Assembly (NCBI GenBank): GCA_023213395.1
Contig: CM041465.1
Location: 60,023,741-60,087,740, forward strand
Direction of reading: 5' to 3'
DNA: 64,000 bases
Source of the DNA: Cycas panzhihuaensis
Taxonomy: Eukaryota; Cycadophyta
Position numbers and translations under genes: made by a program. This document shows, one piece after another, positions 1 through 20,667 of this stretch. The first letter of the stretch is position 1. Every line of letters begins with the position of its first letter. The notes under the pieces were generated by a model. The model ran no database searches and was not told the origin of the DNA. It worked only from the letters and a program-made list of their open reading frames with translations.

Positions 1-239
1 ATGCATGGACGGAAACACCTGCATATTTACAAAGCTTTACGACAAAATATATACATTTATACATTCACATATCCACATATCAATATACAAACATTTGCAG
101 CGTATTACAAAAATATTCATTTACAAAAGTAAACCATACATGCTACCTCTATCATATATGGTACACCATTTCATGCCAAAGTGGGGTTCCAATTACCCCA
201 TGTATATATATATATCAAGAATGTCATAGTACATCGTGT

Positions 240-1800
240 ATGTGGGAAGGATCCTTGGGGAGTACAATCATGGGAGTCTACATATGACCCCCTGAGGCCC
301 GCGCTATCCCACAAAATCATACATGTGCATCTCCTAATCTACTATCACGCCTGGATCCGGGGTCCCATCTCCTGGTCTATGTGATCCCTCTCCTGGCGAC
401 CACATCCTTGCGAGGCTCCTCCTAGGCCTCCACGAGCTGCATGCCTCGCTCTCCTCGTCCCTAGGCCGCCTCGGAGTTGTAGTCGCCGTGTGTGTGTGTG
501 TGCGGCTCCTGCTCGATCTAGAGACCATCTGCGCCACCAGCTGGTCGTAGCGGACCTGGATGCGGTCCCTCTCGCCTCGGAGTCCTTCCTCGATGGCTCT
601 AAACCTCTCCTCCGACGCCTTAAGGCGCCTCTGGGATCGCAAGGCGAGTCCATGTCCCTTCCTCGGTGCCCGCTGTGCCTCAGGGCTGGATCCGCCACGC
701 ACTCATCTCGCTCCGTTGGTCGCATCGAGCTCAGCCGCATTGCCCGAATGCCATGTGCTCCTCGGGTCTCCGCAGCCAGATGTCTCGCTCGCACCAAAGG
801 GCGAACGCCGCATGTAGGCCCCGCGATCTGGCGCATCCTCGCTCGATGGGCGGTTGCCCTCACGTGAGACTGAGGAACAACTCCTCACCATAGCCTCGAC
901 CGGTCATTGACCTCACTTACACCGCCAATGCAACACGCCATGTGTCACAGGTATCCTCGATGCATAAGATAAAATCCAAATCAAAATCTATCTAGATGTC
1001 AAACGACTGAGGAAATGGTTAGATTTCACCTGCCGTGGCCGCCGGATCCTCTACTCGGGCGACGTCTCCCTCTCCTGGCTCCGCCACCGCCGGTGCCTCA
1101 TCCTCGGCATCCTCCGCCTCGCCTGCCTCGTCTCGGCAGGGACCACTCGACCCTCGCCTCCGATCTCCTCACGATCCGTAGCCTGTGCCCCCTGGTCTTG
1201 GCCCTACCCACTGCCCAGCAACTCCCGATGGGCTAGCCCCTCCGTGGCGGCCGGATGGTACTGTTGTGTCCTCGGTGCATGATGGACTCGCCTCTCCGCG
1301 GTCGGGATGGGCCACCCCATTTCCTGCCGTCGGCCGTCACCCCATCGTCATCATCGTCATCACATCGCCGATGGGAGCTCCCGCCTCCTCGTCGGCCATC
1401 ACCGCCCATCTCACGCCTGTATGGATCCGCCAGTCCGCCGAGTGAGGAGGTTGAGTGATGTCGCGTCGACCGACCGGCGGACATGGGCCTGGTCCTTTGT
1501 CCCCCGGAACCTCGTCTGCCATCTATGGACCATCGGGACCCACCTCGCTATGGGGAATGGCCCCCTACCAGGCCACCGCAAAAATGGTCAAAGAACCAAG
1601 ATCACAAAGAACGTCTTTGTATGAAAATCCTCCTTGTCCGACCTCCGATGGTATCCCAGGCGACGAGGTTCGCCAACTAGGGTAGCCCGATCCATCCTCT
1701 CGCCCAGACTTGCCGGCGTCCACCCATCTACTTTGGTGCACTGAGTACTCATGATCGGCCTTCACTTGGCCTCTACTCATCGTCCCTAGTGGTAGGAGGC
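240..1800. other. GC-rich, CpG-retaining island with overlapping open frames, function unknown
   Basis: This stretch is visibly GC-rich and full of CpG (repeated cgcc, ccgcc, gcgac) while nearly all the rest of the window is AT-rich and CpG-poor. Several frames are open on both strands, as expected from composition alone. The most protein-like is a minus frame at about 334-702, with charged, coiled-coil-like heptads (basic/Glu-rich, including the string EERFRAIEEGLRGERDRI) before a Ser/Arg/Thr-rich tail. Such coiled coils occur at the N-terminus of some plant retroelement proteins, but I cannot assign a family. A short (GT)n lies at 487-502. It may be a younger or less methylated insertion, or the edge of a gypsy element cut by the window start. 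Confidence 0.35.
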
Positions 1801-1801
1801 A

Positions 1802-3235
1802 TGCATGACCTCTCTACACAAGGTACCCCTTAGCTTTACTTGTTTTTGTATTTTCTTGCATTTCTTCTTCTTTTTGCTTGTATTTCCTTTGCTTGTTGCT
1901 TGCAAACTCCTTGGATATACTTGCATGTCTCTCATACTTATTGTCAAGCATTCTACCCCTTCTTTCCCTTTGCTTTAACTCCTTGAAGGAAAAGTACCAT
2001 CAGCCATAGCCTTAGTGCTACCTTGACAATCCATTTTCGGTTTCTCTTTTGGATTTTCTCATTTTCTCCAAGTCTTCTTCGCTCTTTCCTCCCGCCAATT
2101 AGAGTAAGGGAGCATACACGAGGATTTGAGGGAGATAGGCGGGTTCCGTCCCCATTTGAGTCCTTCTCCCCAAGGGTTAGTCCTTGTCCTCTTCCCCTTA
2201 CCATACACGGCCCTAAGGAGCAGGTCGAAAGGAGTTTAGGAGATTGTGTTAGGGTATCCAGTCGGTTTGAGACATCTCGCGTCCATTTTGTTACCACTGG
2301 CATTCCTTTCCGCCCCTTTGGAGACCTCTGGGTGAGTTAGCCATCCCGAGGCTATATTCGGCCCACTGTGTGTTTATGGCACTTGGCGGTAGAAGTACCT
2401 CATATGCTCTCGCTTTCTTTGTATTTTGACATATATTAGTTTGATTAGTTAAGTTGATTTGATTGCATACATATATATATATCCTTTTATATTTTGTAGC
2501 CTCTCCCTCGAGAGGAAGGTACTCTTGTGTCGCTTGCGGATCGTGACGGAAGTAGCGCGTGGAGCGAAACCATTGCGGCTAGCTCACTCATGGTATTTTC
2601 TATCCTTTAGTTTAGCGCTTCTTTTAGTCCCTCCATTTCACTTGATTTCGCATGCTCACGGAGGTAAGTGAACCCCTTATCACCGAATCGACGCATGCGT
2701 GGAGGAAAGAGAGGAGCGCAACCGAGGAGAATCTACACTTCAACCCCAACCGGGATCCGTATTCCTCGCTTTCCTTTGTTTTCCTTTTATATCATCCTTG
2801 CTTTTGTACATGCTTGATAAGTAAAAGATAAGGAAACATAAAGGAAAAAGGAAATAGTCTTTATTTTACGTTTACTTTCTGCACTGCTTTTCTTTTACTG
2901 CATTACATAGATAGAAGACCCGCATTTCGTTGCATACCCCAACCACCGTACTTCACACATGTTGCACGTTGATTTTGTTGCCCTCGTTGCCTTCTCATTA
3001 CCTTGGGAAGCCGCAACGACGGGTTTCCTCTCCTTCTCGGCCATCCGGCGGGTAGGAAGGCCTCGTATTTGCATGGCTACTGGAAGCAACCAGCACCTTG
3101 CATCCCCGAACCCTCCGGCCAAGACGGACGACCTGCGAGGTGAGATCCTCGCTGTCTAGCCCAATCAGTGTTGTGTTTTGTATTTCTTTGCTAGACGTAG
3201 GATCACCGCCCCGCGGAGAGCGTTTCAGGTGCTAC
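1802..3235 (+). repeat. Possible LTR (gypsy-like) or element 3' region
   Basis: The segment starts TGCATGACC after a purine-rich stretch (about 1788-1801) and ends GTGCTACA at about 3235, where composition drops sharply to AT-rich DNA. It holds pyrimidine-rich blocks and no usable reading frame. These are properties of a long plant LTR, with the GC-rich island as the 3' part of an element body. No second copy exists in the window, so the boundaries are inferred only from the TG...CA ends and the composition change. Confidence 0.25.
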
Positions 3236-4178
3236 ACTTGATTTTTTCTCTAATTGGTTCTAAAATCATCGATGTTATGGACAACTAGAATGGATTATTC
3301 CAAATGGTGATCTTTCTCCACCATGGACAATGAAACAACAAGTACATACCCCTTATAAAGAGATTAGAGGTGAGAAACTCTTATGATAGACGATAAATAA
3401 CTATAATGTTATAACCCCTAATATATAATTATTTAGTATTTTATTATTTGTTAATTATAAACAAGTATGTTGATATGTCATACCTCTTATGAAAGGATAT
3501 ACTAACACATTATATCCCTTTGCGGGAAGACACTAATATGTATATAGATATGCAAGAATATTAAAATATCAATACCTATAAATTAATCATTTGGTTATTT
3601 GGGTCCTTAAACTTTAATGACACTTTGTTGTATTTCAGCTTATTAGACAATAGCATTCTTGAATAGGCTTTTCAACTTAAAACAATAAATTCACATTATA
3701 ACCTACATAGGCTTCTAATAAGTGGTATCGAAGCTATGTTTTAACCTTAAAAAAAAAAAAAACTAATAAATAAAATAACTCAACATTCTTACATATTACT
3801 GTGCTTATCTCTTATTTACTTGTTTATAAAGTAGGCTAACTACGCTCATAACTTATAGCTTCCATATAGTACAAAACCACAATAATTAGATATGACAAAG
3901 TATAGAAGGGTTCAGCCCAAAATTTTAAGTCATTGTACCCTCTCAATTATGTCTCCATCATATAACTTCCCACATAATAACTATAGGAAATCATTATATG
4001 TGTTTGTGTTTGTATGTGTGTGTGAGAGAGAGAGAGAAACAGAGAGGGGATAAGAGAAGGACTATTTAGTAAACAAAAAATATATGCACTCTAAATAATT
4101 TGATTATAGTAACTATAGTCTATTTTGATATCTACACATGATCTACATAAACTCCATCAACCATGTAGTTTATAATAT
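3236..4178. other. AT-rich spacer without recognisable gene
   Basis: There is no coding signal. At 3724-3737 the string tggtatcgaagcta resembles a degenerate initiator-Met primer-binding site, so part of this stretch may be an eroded LTR. A short (GT)n(GA)n tract lies at about 4013-4035 and a poly-A run at about 3751-3764. Confidence 0.4.
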
Positions 4179-4487
4179 TATTAGAAATTTAAAATGTAAT
4201 ACATACAAAAGATAATAGTGAGTTAAAGATAAAATAATAAAGTATAAATAATATAAAGTATGTACAATAAATGAATACTAAATATAAAGAATTTATTAAA
4301 ACTCAAATTAGAAAGAATGATAGTGTATATACTTATAATACATGCTCACCATTAGTGAGAGAATCTCATTGGTCAATCTAGAGGTGGCAGATATCTCTAT
4401 GTAGCCCATAACCTTAAATATAGAATATAAATAATATAGAGAGAGATTATATGATGGTAATTATATAATTGGATATTACACACAACA
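4179..4487 (-). repeat. Element H (copia-type), 3' LTR, minus orientation
   Basis: On the minus strand this LTR begins TGTTGTGTGTAATATCC, directly after a purine-rich PPT (minus strand ACAAGGGGAAA). Its other end, at 4179, reads TATTAGAAAT, a mutated form of the TGTTAGAAAT end of the partner LTR at 7476. The first 90 or so bases align by eye with 7476-7565. The length of about 309 bp fits a small copia LTR. Confidence 0.6.
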
Positions 4488-4498
4488 TTTCCCCTTGT
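4488..4498 (-). promoter_or_regulatory. Polypurine tract of element H
   Basis: The plus strand reads tttccccttgt, so the minus strand is the purine run ACAAGGGGAAA abutting the LTR start TGTTGTG. This is the expected plus-strand priming site. Confidence 0.6.
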
Positions 4499-4570
4499 AA
4501 TAGTCAATTACATAATGGATTGTCATATCAAATTATAAGTCTCGAGTCTTTAAATAAAAGTTGGATCAAA

Positions 4571-5010
4571 TACTGTTGTAATAGTATAAAGAGATACTGA
4601 TGTCCATATGAAGTAAAGTCTATCTACTAGAATGCATAGGTAACTAGTCATTGCAACTCGCAGTTGAGTAGGAACTACCTTTACATATATGGTTCAATTG
4701 GTGCCAATAAGAGTAGTTATTGCTTATATGGGAATGTAAGTATTCTTCAAATAAAAAATGCTATGTCTTAAAATAAACTAAATTATAACATGCTGTAATA
4801 GTATAATGAGTAACTAATGTCCACATGAAGATAACACCATATATTGGAATGCATTGGTCACCAACCATTGTAACCGTCAGTTGAATAGGATATTCCTTTC
4901 TATATATGGTTCTATTAGTGCTAACAAGACTAACTATAAAAATGGTCCCACCCCTTGCTTATATAGGAATGTAAGTAGTTTTAAAAGGGCTTTATGGTCT
5001 TAAATCACCT
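4571..5010. repeat. Divergent tandem duplication, period about 217 bp
   Basis: Two copies (about 4571-4777 and 4789-5010) share an ordered set of blocks: tgtaatagtata, tgtccacatgaag-like, gaatgca(t/a)ggt, cagttgagtagga-like, atatatggttc and cttatatgggaatgtaagta-like. The copies differ by many transitions and small indels. They lie inside element H and have no coding content. Confidence 0.65.
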
Positions 5011-5586
5011 CATGGGCTAAAAACAACATGCCTCTTTGGGCTTTACATCATGCCACCATAGGCTTACATCACGTCTCTATGGGCAAAATAACCAACAATA
5101 ATGTTAATACATGACTAGAAAGATTGATGTGACTTAAATATTACATAAATAACTCTCTTATATAATAAAGCTCAAAATGAAACTCAATGGATTCTCTGGA
5201 GTCAAAAAATTAGAACTTAGTACATGTTATCCCCCTATTTAGGGTACATCATATCATGGAGCCTTGAAAATACATATGTATACATGAAGAAGTTGAAAAA
5301 TAAATTTAAAAAAATATAAACATTTGACTTTGAACTAAATTTTTTACATTAAAAAGCTCAAAATAGTATCAAATTAAATGTTAAATGAAAGATTTCTCTA
5401 TTACAAATCTAAGGCAACAAAGGGGACTAAAAAAGGAGCCTCCTAACTCATGTTATCAATGAAATAGTGACGAAGACTCCAAAAAAGGTGAAATATAGGG
5501 TTTTAACCCCTTTTGTTGGCAAGTTATTGTTCATGTAGTGCCTCCATATGACTAGGGGTTAAGACACAAGGGCGTTAGACAGATTT

Positions 5587-5757
5587 CAAATATTATCCAA
5601 TTTGATTAAATGTGATTTTAAATTTATAAAAAAAAATTACACCCCTTTCAATAAAATTTCACATCCTTGGAAATCAAATATTATCCAATTTGATTAAATG
5701 TGATTTTAAATTTATAAAAAAAAATTACACCCCTTTTAATAAAATTTCACGTCCTTG
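5587..5757. repeat. 88-bp direct tandem repeat, two copies
   Basis: The copies start caaatattatccaatttg at 5587 and 5675 and are nearly identical, including an A8-9 run and the block ttacaccccttt. The period is exactly 88 bp. High identity beside the older 217-bp duplication implies a recent event. Confidence 0.9.
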
Positions 5758-6419
5758 ATCTTCTATTTTGTATTGTAGGTGTTGCCATGATTGAAGTTGT
5801 AAGGCGTTAAAATTTAGAAGCCACCATGGATAAAACATCCCTCTTTTCATGATTTCAGTCTTTGAATTCATCTTCTCTCCTATACTTCAATTCATTGAAA
5901 GCACCTATAAAACCTTCTTTTGACCTCCTTTTCTCTAATTTTTCTTCATGGCGAGGGAGAACCTCTGAATAGGTCTACTACTTGCAGCCATATGATCAAC
6001 TTTATCATCTCTCCTACCCACATGTAGTGATTAAGGAACACCATTAGGAGGAAGAGATGGCGGTGGTGGTAAATTCCGCAAGGGAAAGCAATTAATTTGT
6101 TGTTTCCAGGTCATAACATTTAGAGGTAAAAGTCCACGCAAATCAAGTCGATCTTGCTCTATCATTGAGAAAGTTGTGCCATTATTAAACTAAGGATTAT
6201 GGAGAATATCAAGGTTGCACTTATGGATGATGGTCGATTGTTCACCTAAGTGACTTCCTCTTGTTGATTCGTCTATGTTTAATAGATCCAGGAATTTGTG
6301 CATCTTTCATGTTCTTTTTCTTCCTTTTGGATGAGTTAAAGACATACCTAGTAGGAGTGTATATTCTATGTATCCATTGATTAATGGCTACAATGTCCTT
6401 TATATTTTAGGTTTTCCAT

Positions 6420-6880
6420 TTCTTTTATATCTCTACATTAACATAGATAATAGATTCAGCATAGCATTGACAACATCAACACATCTCCTTGTATGCTCTG
6501 GGATTTATTACCTACATGAGTAGCGATGACAGTAATAACATCTTTGACTCCTCCTAATCCAACAACATATATAATAGATTTATAATAGTCAAGGCTTCTA
6601 AAATGCCATATACATCAATATTTATAGCTTCGATGGGTTTGTTCTACTATGTCTTTAATCCCATCTGGTAACAACTCATCCAATTACTCTTAGAAGGATG
6701 TTCTAATAGAATTCCAGGTTACCTAGGTCTCGCCAAAACCCTAAACGAGTATACAGATTGTAGAATATAGAGTCCAAGCAAAGCCTCGTAATGCTTCTCA
6801 TTCTAAATGACCCCTTACACTTGCATTTGCATCAACAACAACCCTAATGAGGGAGTCTCCAGTCTTCCCCTTTTTTTTTA
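6420..6880 (-). pseudogene. Possible ARM-repeat-like relic inside element H
   Basis: Minus-strand frames show short pieces with the rhythm of armadillo-type repeats. The clearest is a Gly-Gly-Val-Lys-Asp-Val-Ile helix start, then a Thr-His-(x)-Gly-Asn turn and Ile-Gln-Gly-Asp-Val, at about 6480-6590. A second piece around 6780-6870 reads (I)RVVVDA followed by EALRGF. Reading frames change and stops intervene between pieces. Host-gene capture by a non-autonomous LTR element would explain coding-like debris where gag-pol should be. The match is by pattern memory only and could be chance. Confidence 0.22.
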
Positions 6881-7461
6881 ATACATAAAAGCATAGGCTA
6901 AATATTGAAGGCCATAAATATAAATTTTGATTTTTTCAATGTAGTAATGACACAAAGAGATTACATATAAGTTGAAAATTATCTTTGACCTTTATTCACC
7001 TATAAATCTATAAACCCTTTTGAAATGGAGTCACGCATAGCCTTCGAATAACAAGAAGGGACTCTCTCAATTATTATCAATGATCATGTTGCAATATATC
7101 CACTAACATGTAAAGGAGACACTTATATAAAAATTAGAATCTACACAAAGGAATTTTTGTGGACTTCATAGTGAAGAACCTCCATGCAATATTATTTTTC
7201 TACCACATGCATATAAACTTGTCCACTTAAGTAGCTTAAACATGCTTTAAAATAACTACAAATACCCTCAAATTAGCTCTTCAAAATGTTCATAATAGTC
7301 CCATAAAAAGTATGCATAAGATAGCATCACATAATTTAAAATAATATTTCAAGATCAGGTCACAAAATAGGCACAACAAAGAATTGATAAGACTTTAAAA
7401 GATAAAAACAAAGATAACATGTGTAAGGGTTTACAATAATGCCATTCAAGGGCTTAACTAT

Positions 7462-7475
7462 GGTCTTTGATACCA
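7462..7475 (-). promoter_or_regulatory. Primer-binding site of element H
   Basis: The plus strand ggtctttgatacca is, on the minus strand, TGGTATCAAAGACC, directly abutting the LTR end TAACA. It matches the 3' end of plant initiator tRNA-Met apart from one or two changes. Confidence 0.7.
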
Positions 7476-7569
7476 TGTTAGAAATTAAAAATGTTATACA
7501 TATAAGAGATAATGGCGTGTTAAACATATAATAATAAAGTACGAATAAAATAAATTACGTATAACAAAC
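7476..7569 (-). repeat. Element H 5' LTR, truncated by the TA array
   Basis: It begins TGTTAGAAATTAAAAATG next to the PBS and aligns with the 4179 LTR for about 90 bp. It then passes through (CA)n into the simple-sequence complex. The rest of the LTR does not reappear after the array. Confidence 0.6.
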
Positions 7570-13601
<6,032 letters not shown>

Positions 13602-13709
13602 CCGTCATAGATCTGTCTTTCCTAAAGGAAACCATCATGGTTCTGAGAGATAATATTCGGCATGATCTTCTTTAGTCTATTGGCTAGAACCTTGGTTGTA
13701 ATCTACTAT

Positions 13710-16885
<3,176 letters not shown>

Positions 16886-17427
16886 CTTAGGTATTCCGAG
16901 TCATCACCCAGTTCACTAGTGAGAAACTATATACCTCCTCTAAAGAGTCAAATGGTACATGCATATCCCACAGCTATGACAGATATTGGACTAGGTTAAT
17001 TTTAATATTGCGCTAACGTTTTCAAATTTTCCATGTAGTTATCAAGATTATTCTTGATTGGAGGCCATAGGTATGGCTAACTTGTCCCTCCACCACTATT
17101 GTGGTTAAGACTAGACCCAATATGAAACTCACACATCCCTCATGGCTTGGACTTCGGCCAACCGTGGTCTATTTCAACTAAAGCAAGTGTGCGCATAAGC
17201 TAAGAACTAGCAGTATAAATCAGATGAATGAGATTCCTTTTAGGAATAATGTAAGTTGTTTCCAAATAATTGAAAACTGAAATGAAAAGTTGTTAAATGT
17301 GCTTGCTTATCTTTTTGTGCTTGCTTTGTTGTTATTGTTGCTTTATGTAATGCTTTATGTTATTTGTGTAAATAGAAAAAACATGCTCGATTTAGTAGGG
17401 GAACTAAATGTTGCTTCGGATCCAAGG
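16886..17427. other. Unique spacer, left target flank of element E2
   Basis: No coding potential. It contains LTR-like text but no partner copy. It is the left side of the site into which E2 inserted; the right side resumes at 19,654. Confidence 0.45.
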
Positions 17428-17432
17428 TTTTC
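17428..17432. other. Target-site duplication of E2, left copy (TTTTC)
   Basis: TTTTC lies directly outside the left LTR end (TGTAGCAATC) and is matched exactly by 19,649-19,653. Confidence 0.85.
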
Positions 17433-17978
17433 TGTAGCAATCTTATAGAAGTCTTGTAAGAAATTTTACAGAAATAGGCAAAATATCCACCAAATGCACT
17501 TGCAAAATATTCAATCAAGAGAACAATAATACAAATCCACTTGAATACAAATATAAAATGGTATGAAATAAATATAAACTAATAGATACAATGTTACCAA
17601 AAGATCTTGCAAATTACTGACGATAAAGAATCCCTCTTCGAGGCGAGGTTCCCTCCATAAAGCTCCTCAAAAGGGCCGAAAATACTGTAGTCCAAGACTT
17701 CTTCTTCGATGATGAAATGAGGCCGCAAATCCTCCTTAAATAGGCGGCCAATGGATAGCAATAGAAGTCGGTTAGAAAAGATAATATTATTCTTAATACT
17801 GCACCAATAGAAGTCGGCCAAGACTTCTCAAAAAACTGGCAAGCAAACTTTAAATGGTCATAACTTTTGATGCAGATGTCAGAATTAACTTTCGTCTAGA
17901 CCGTTGGAATTGTCGTTCAGAGAGCTTTGATTTGAATGGTCATATGCTATACTTTTGACCATATTTTGGAATGCTACA
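17433..17978 (-). repeat. E2 3' LTR, 546 bp, minus orientation
   Basis: The ends are perfect inverted 7-mers (TGTAGCA...TGCTACA). On the minus strand it starts TGTAGCATTCC directly after a PPT. It aligns along nearly its full length with 19,113-19,648 (about 93% by eye, mostly transitions) and with the plus-strand LTR at 63,097-63,500. A TATTTAAG box is present (minus strand, near 17,737). Confidence 0.92.
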
Positions 17979-17993
17979 ATTCCCCTTCCCTTA
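17979..17993 (-). promoter_or_regulatory. Polypurine tract of E2
   Basis: The plus strand attccccttccctt is, on the minus strand, AAGGGAAGGGGAAT, abutting the LTR start TGTAGC. Confidence 0.85.
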
Positions 17994-19102
17994 AAATAAT
18001 ACTTCGTCCTCGAAGTATTGAGAAATGCTTGTAGCTCGGTCTAATCTTCCAACCACCTACGGCTAGATCCTATAGGTCATGAAGATTTCCCTCGATCTTG
18101 TGTCTTTTTTGGGGATGTACTGACAAGCATCTTGAATTTATCGATGTTTGTTCTTGGAACCAGGTACCTGCGACGTCTTGTTCTGAATTGAAAGGATCCT
18201 AGGACTTGTGAGGTATCTCAAATGTCTTGTCTTGGTCTTACCTTGCATTTGCACCTTTTGTTTCCAAATGGGATGGATTTTGGAAAAAGACGTGAAGGTG
18301 TTGGGAACAAAATTGATTGTGAGGGTTAAGGATTGATGATTGCCTATTATAGGAAAAAGAAAAGAAGGACTTGTGAACAAAGATTAAGCATAGCTTTGAA
18401 GCTATAGAAAGGAAGGATAAAATTTAGAATATGTCTTGGATGGAGATGTAAGTTTGTATAAGTTTTGTTGAACTATAACTCTTTTTGGGACAGAAAGATG
18501 GATGGGGGATTAGTGATAGAGGTTCTTTATGAAAAAAAGATTTTAATAGGGTTATAGAATTGTTATTCAAATAAAAGAAAAGATTTAATGGAAAAAGATA
18601 ATATTGATAATATGGAATTGAAGAGGCATGGAAAAAATTAGACTGGGTTTTGTAAGAGATAATACTAAGAGGTGAAACCTAACAAACAGATTAAAGTTGA
18701 AGGGTGTCCTATTGAAGATTGTTTATAGGGGTTAAAGGAGTAGGTGAGTAAAGAGACAGGCTAGGGTTACAGAGAGGAATTAGAATTTGACCTAGGAAAA
18801 AACTAAGGTTAGGAAAATTAGGAGCATGGCTAACTATAGGTTGAGGAGAGAAGGGCTCTTGTATTGCTATTGAACTAGGGAAAGAGAGAGGATATACAAA
18901 ACTACCGAACAAAATGTGCATGTGCAATGTAGGATGAATGGGTACCTTGCATGAGATTTGTTGAGAAAAATTTGCTTGTTCTTCATTGTCTTTGTACTGT
19001 TCTTATGTAACTTCACCTTGGATTTCCTCTCTGATATTGAAATGAGACTCTTCTGTTGCTTGTGCATGCTCCAAGTCTTCTACGTCATCATATTGTTTTC
19101 TC

Positions 19103-19648
19103 TTCATTGTCTTTATAGAAGTCTTGTAAGAAATTTTACAGAAATAAGCAAAATATCCACCAAATGCACTTACAAAATATCCAATCAAGAGAGCAATAAT
19201 ACAAATCCACTTGAATACAAATATAAAATGGTATGAAATAAATATAAAGTAATAGATACAACGTTACCAAAAGATCCCACAAATTACTGACGATAAAGAA
19301 TCCCTCTTCGAGGCAAGGTTCCCTCCACAAAGCTCCTCAAAAGGACCGAAAATACTGCAATCCAAGACTTCTTCTTCGATGATGAAATGAGGCCGCAAAT
19401 CCTCCTTAAATAGGTGGCCAACAGATAGTAATAGAAGTTGGCCAGAAAAGATGATATTATTCTTAATACTGCACCAATAGAATTCGGCTAGGACTTCTCC
19501 AAAAACTGGCAGACCAACTTTAAATGGTCATAACTTTTGATGCAAATGTCAGAATTAGCTTTCGTCTAGACCATTGGAATCATCGTTCAGAGAGCTTTGA
19601 TTTAAATGGTCATATGTTATACTTTTGACTATATTTTGGAATGCTATA
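19103..19648 (-). repeat. E2 5' LTR, inner end replaced
   Basis: It ends TGCTATA at 19,648 (a TGCTACA variant) and matches 17,443-17,978. At its inner end the expected TGTAGCAATC is replaced by sequence containing TTCATTGTCTTT (19,103-19,114). The same 12-mer occurs at about 18,976-18,987 inside the element. No PBS follows. Confidence 0.85.
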
Positions 19649-19653
19649 TTTTC
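19649..19653. other. Target-site duplication of E2, right copy (TTTTC)
   Basis: It is identical to 17,428-17,432, which confirms both outer LTR ends. Confidence 0.85.
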
Positions 19654-20667
19654 CTTGCTTTAGTATAATGTTTCTAAATATGTTTTTAGAAATTTCAATA
19701 TCAAAGCCATAATAGGTTAAAAATTGGATTAACTTGCTGCTAAAATACTAATTTTTCTAAATTTATATGCATGCTATTTTGACATATTTTATGATTTTTT
19801 TACAAAATTTATAAATAATAATAAATGGGTAAAATTTTCTAAAAATTACAAATATAAAGGTCTAAATGATGGAATTTGAATTTATGGCAGAAAGAAAAAG
19901 TGTTCATAATATTATTTCTAATAAATTAGTGAATTTAGATTTCTGGAAAGGCATAAAAAATGTTTGCCAAAAAAATACAAAAGTAGAATCTTGCGAGATC
20001 CACTATCTCAGAATCTGAACTTCAATATATCAAAAGTTATATTTTGATATGTACATCAACTTTGTCTTCTACACCATCTCTAAAATCAACCAAAAAACTG
20101 TTCAAAATACCCTCGCAAATTCAGTGTCCATAAGAAAACTACATTGATATCACTAATTGGTGGATGAAATTTATCTTAAAATAATCCTAAGACATAGATC
20201 TACTAAATCTCTTAAAAAAAACTTCAGATTGTTAGCTTATTATTAAAGGATTTCATTGGAAAAAGTGCTTTAAGTCATATATCTGTAAAATTTACCCTTT
20301 TATTTTAGTCACAACTCATTTTTATAGGTTGAATCTGAAGCTACTCCAGAAAACAAAAATGATCCTCTAGTTAAGGAAACCTTGCACACTAAATTTTATC
20401 AAAATCTGAGATGGTTAAATTTTTCGTAAACTTGTAGGCCTTCAATGCTTCCGGGAATGTTTCAGCAACTAAACAAATTCAAAAATATATATTTTCCACC
20501 TCTAAAATTTTGCACATATAGAGAAAGTAGCAACATACAAAGTACTTTAATTTTAAGTTCTCAAAATATTAAAAAGGATGAGTGCACTTTCAATACTTCA
20601 CATTAAAGGTGAATGAGAGGCAAAATAACTCAATGCAAGTGGAATGGAATGAATAGATCCCCTTCTA
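19654..20667 (-). mobile_element. Internal region of an eroded LTR element G, non-coding
   Basis: This AT-rich DNA lies on the body side of the PBS at 20,668-20,679 and has no gag or pol motif. It is interrupted by E2. In minus orientation it would be the 5' leader of G, which is probably non-autonomous or truncated. Confidence 0.4.

Larger units (their letters stand above)
4179..7569 (-). mobile_element. Element H: copia-type LTR element with no visible pol
   Basis: The parts, in minus-strand order, are: a truncated 5' LTR (7476 upward), a PBS (7462-7475), about 3 kb of internal DNA, a PPT and a 3' LTR ending at 4179. The internal DNA shows none of the gag, protease, integrase, RT or RNase H motifs that are easy to see in the other elements here. 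H therefore looks non-autonomous or internally replaced. The right LTR is lost into the simple-sequence array, so no target duplication can be tested. The copia assignment rests only on the tRNA-iMet PBS and the short TGTT-type LTR. Confidence 0.5.
17433..19648 (-). mobile_element. E2: short non-autonomous gypsy-type LTR element
   Basis: This is a 2.2-kb element flanked by an exact TTTTC duplication, with two similar LTRs and only about 1.1 kb between them. The internal DNA keeps a PPT and the acidic tail that typically precedes it in Ty3-gypsy polyproteins (minus strand ...YFEDEVLF just before the PPT). It also keeps a small acidic/basic piece next to the 5' LTR (about 19,003-19,100), but no protease, RT, RNase H or integrase. 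The first 10 or so bases of the 5' LTR inner end and the whole PBS are missing. The same LTR family heads a gag-bearing element at 63,097, the likely autonomous relative. Confidence 0.88.

Noticed and set aside
3724-3737. Initiator-Met PBS and a copia LTR ending just before it
   Set aside because: The PBS has an internal change (tggtatcgaagc), no clear LTR ends flank it and no second LTR exists in the window; kept only as a remark.
18138-19236. Several small ORFs inside E2
   Set aside because: They lie within LTRs or the degenerate interior, overlap on both strands and show no conserved domain apart from the pol tail before the PPT.
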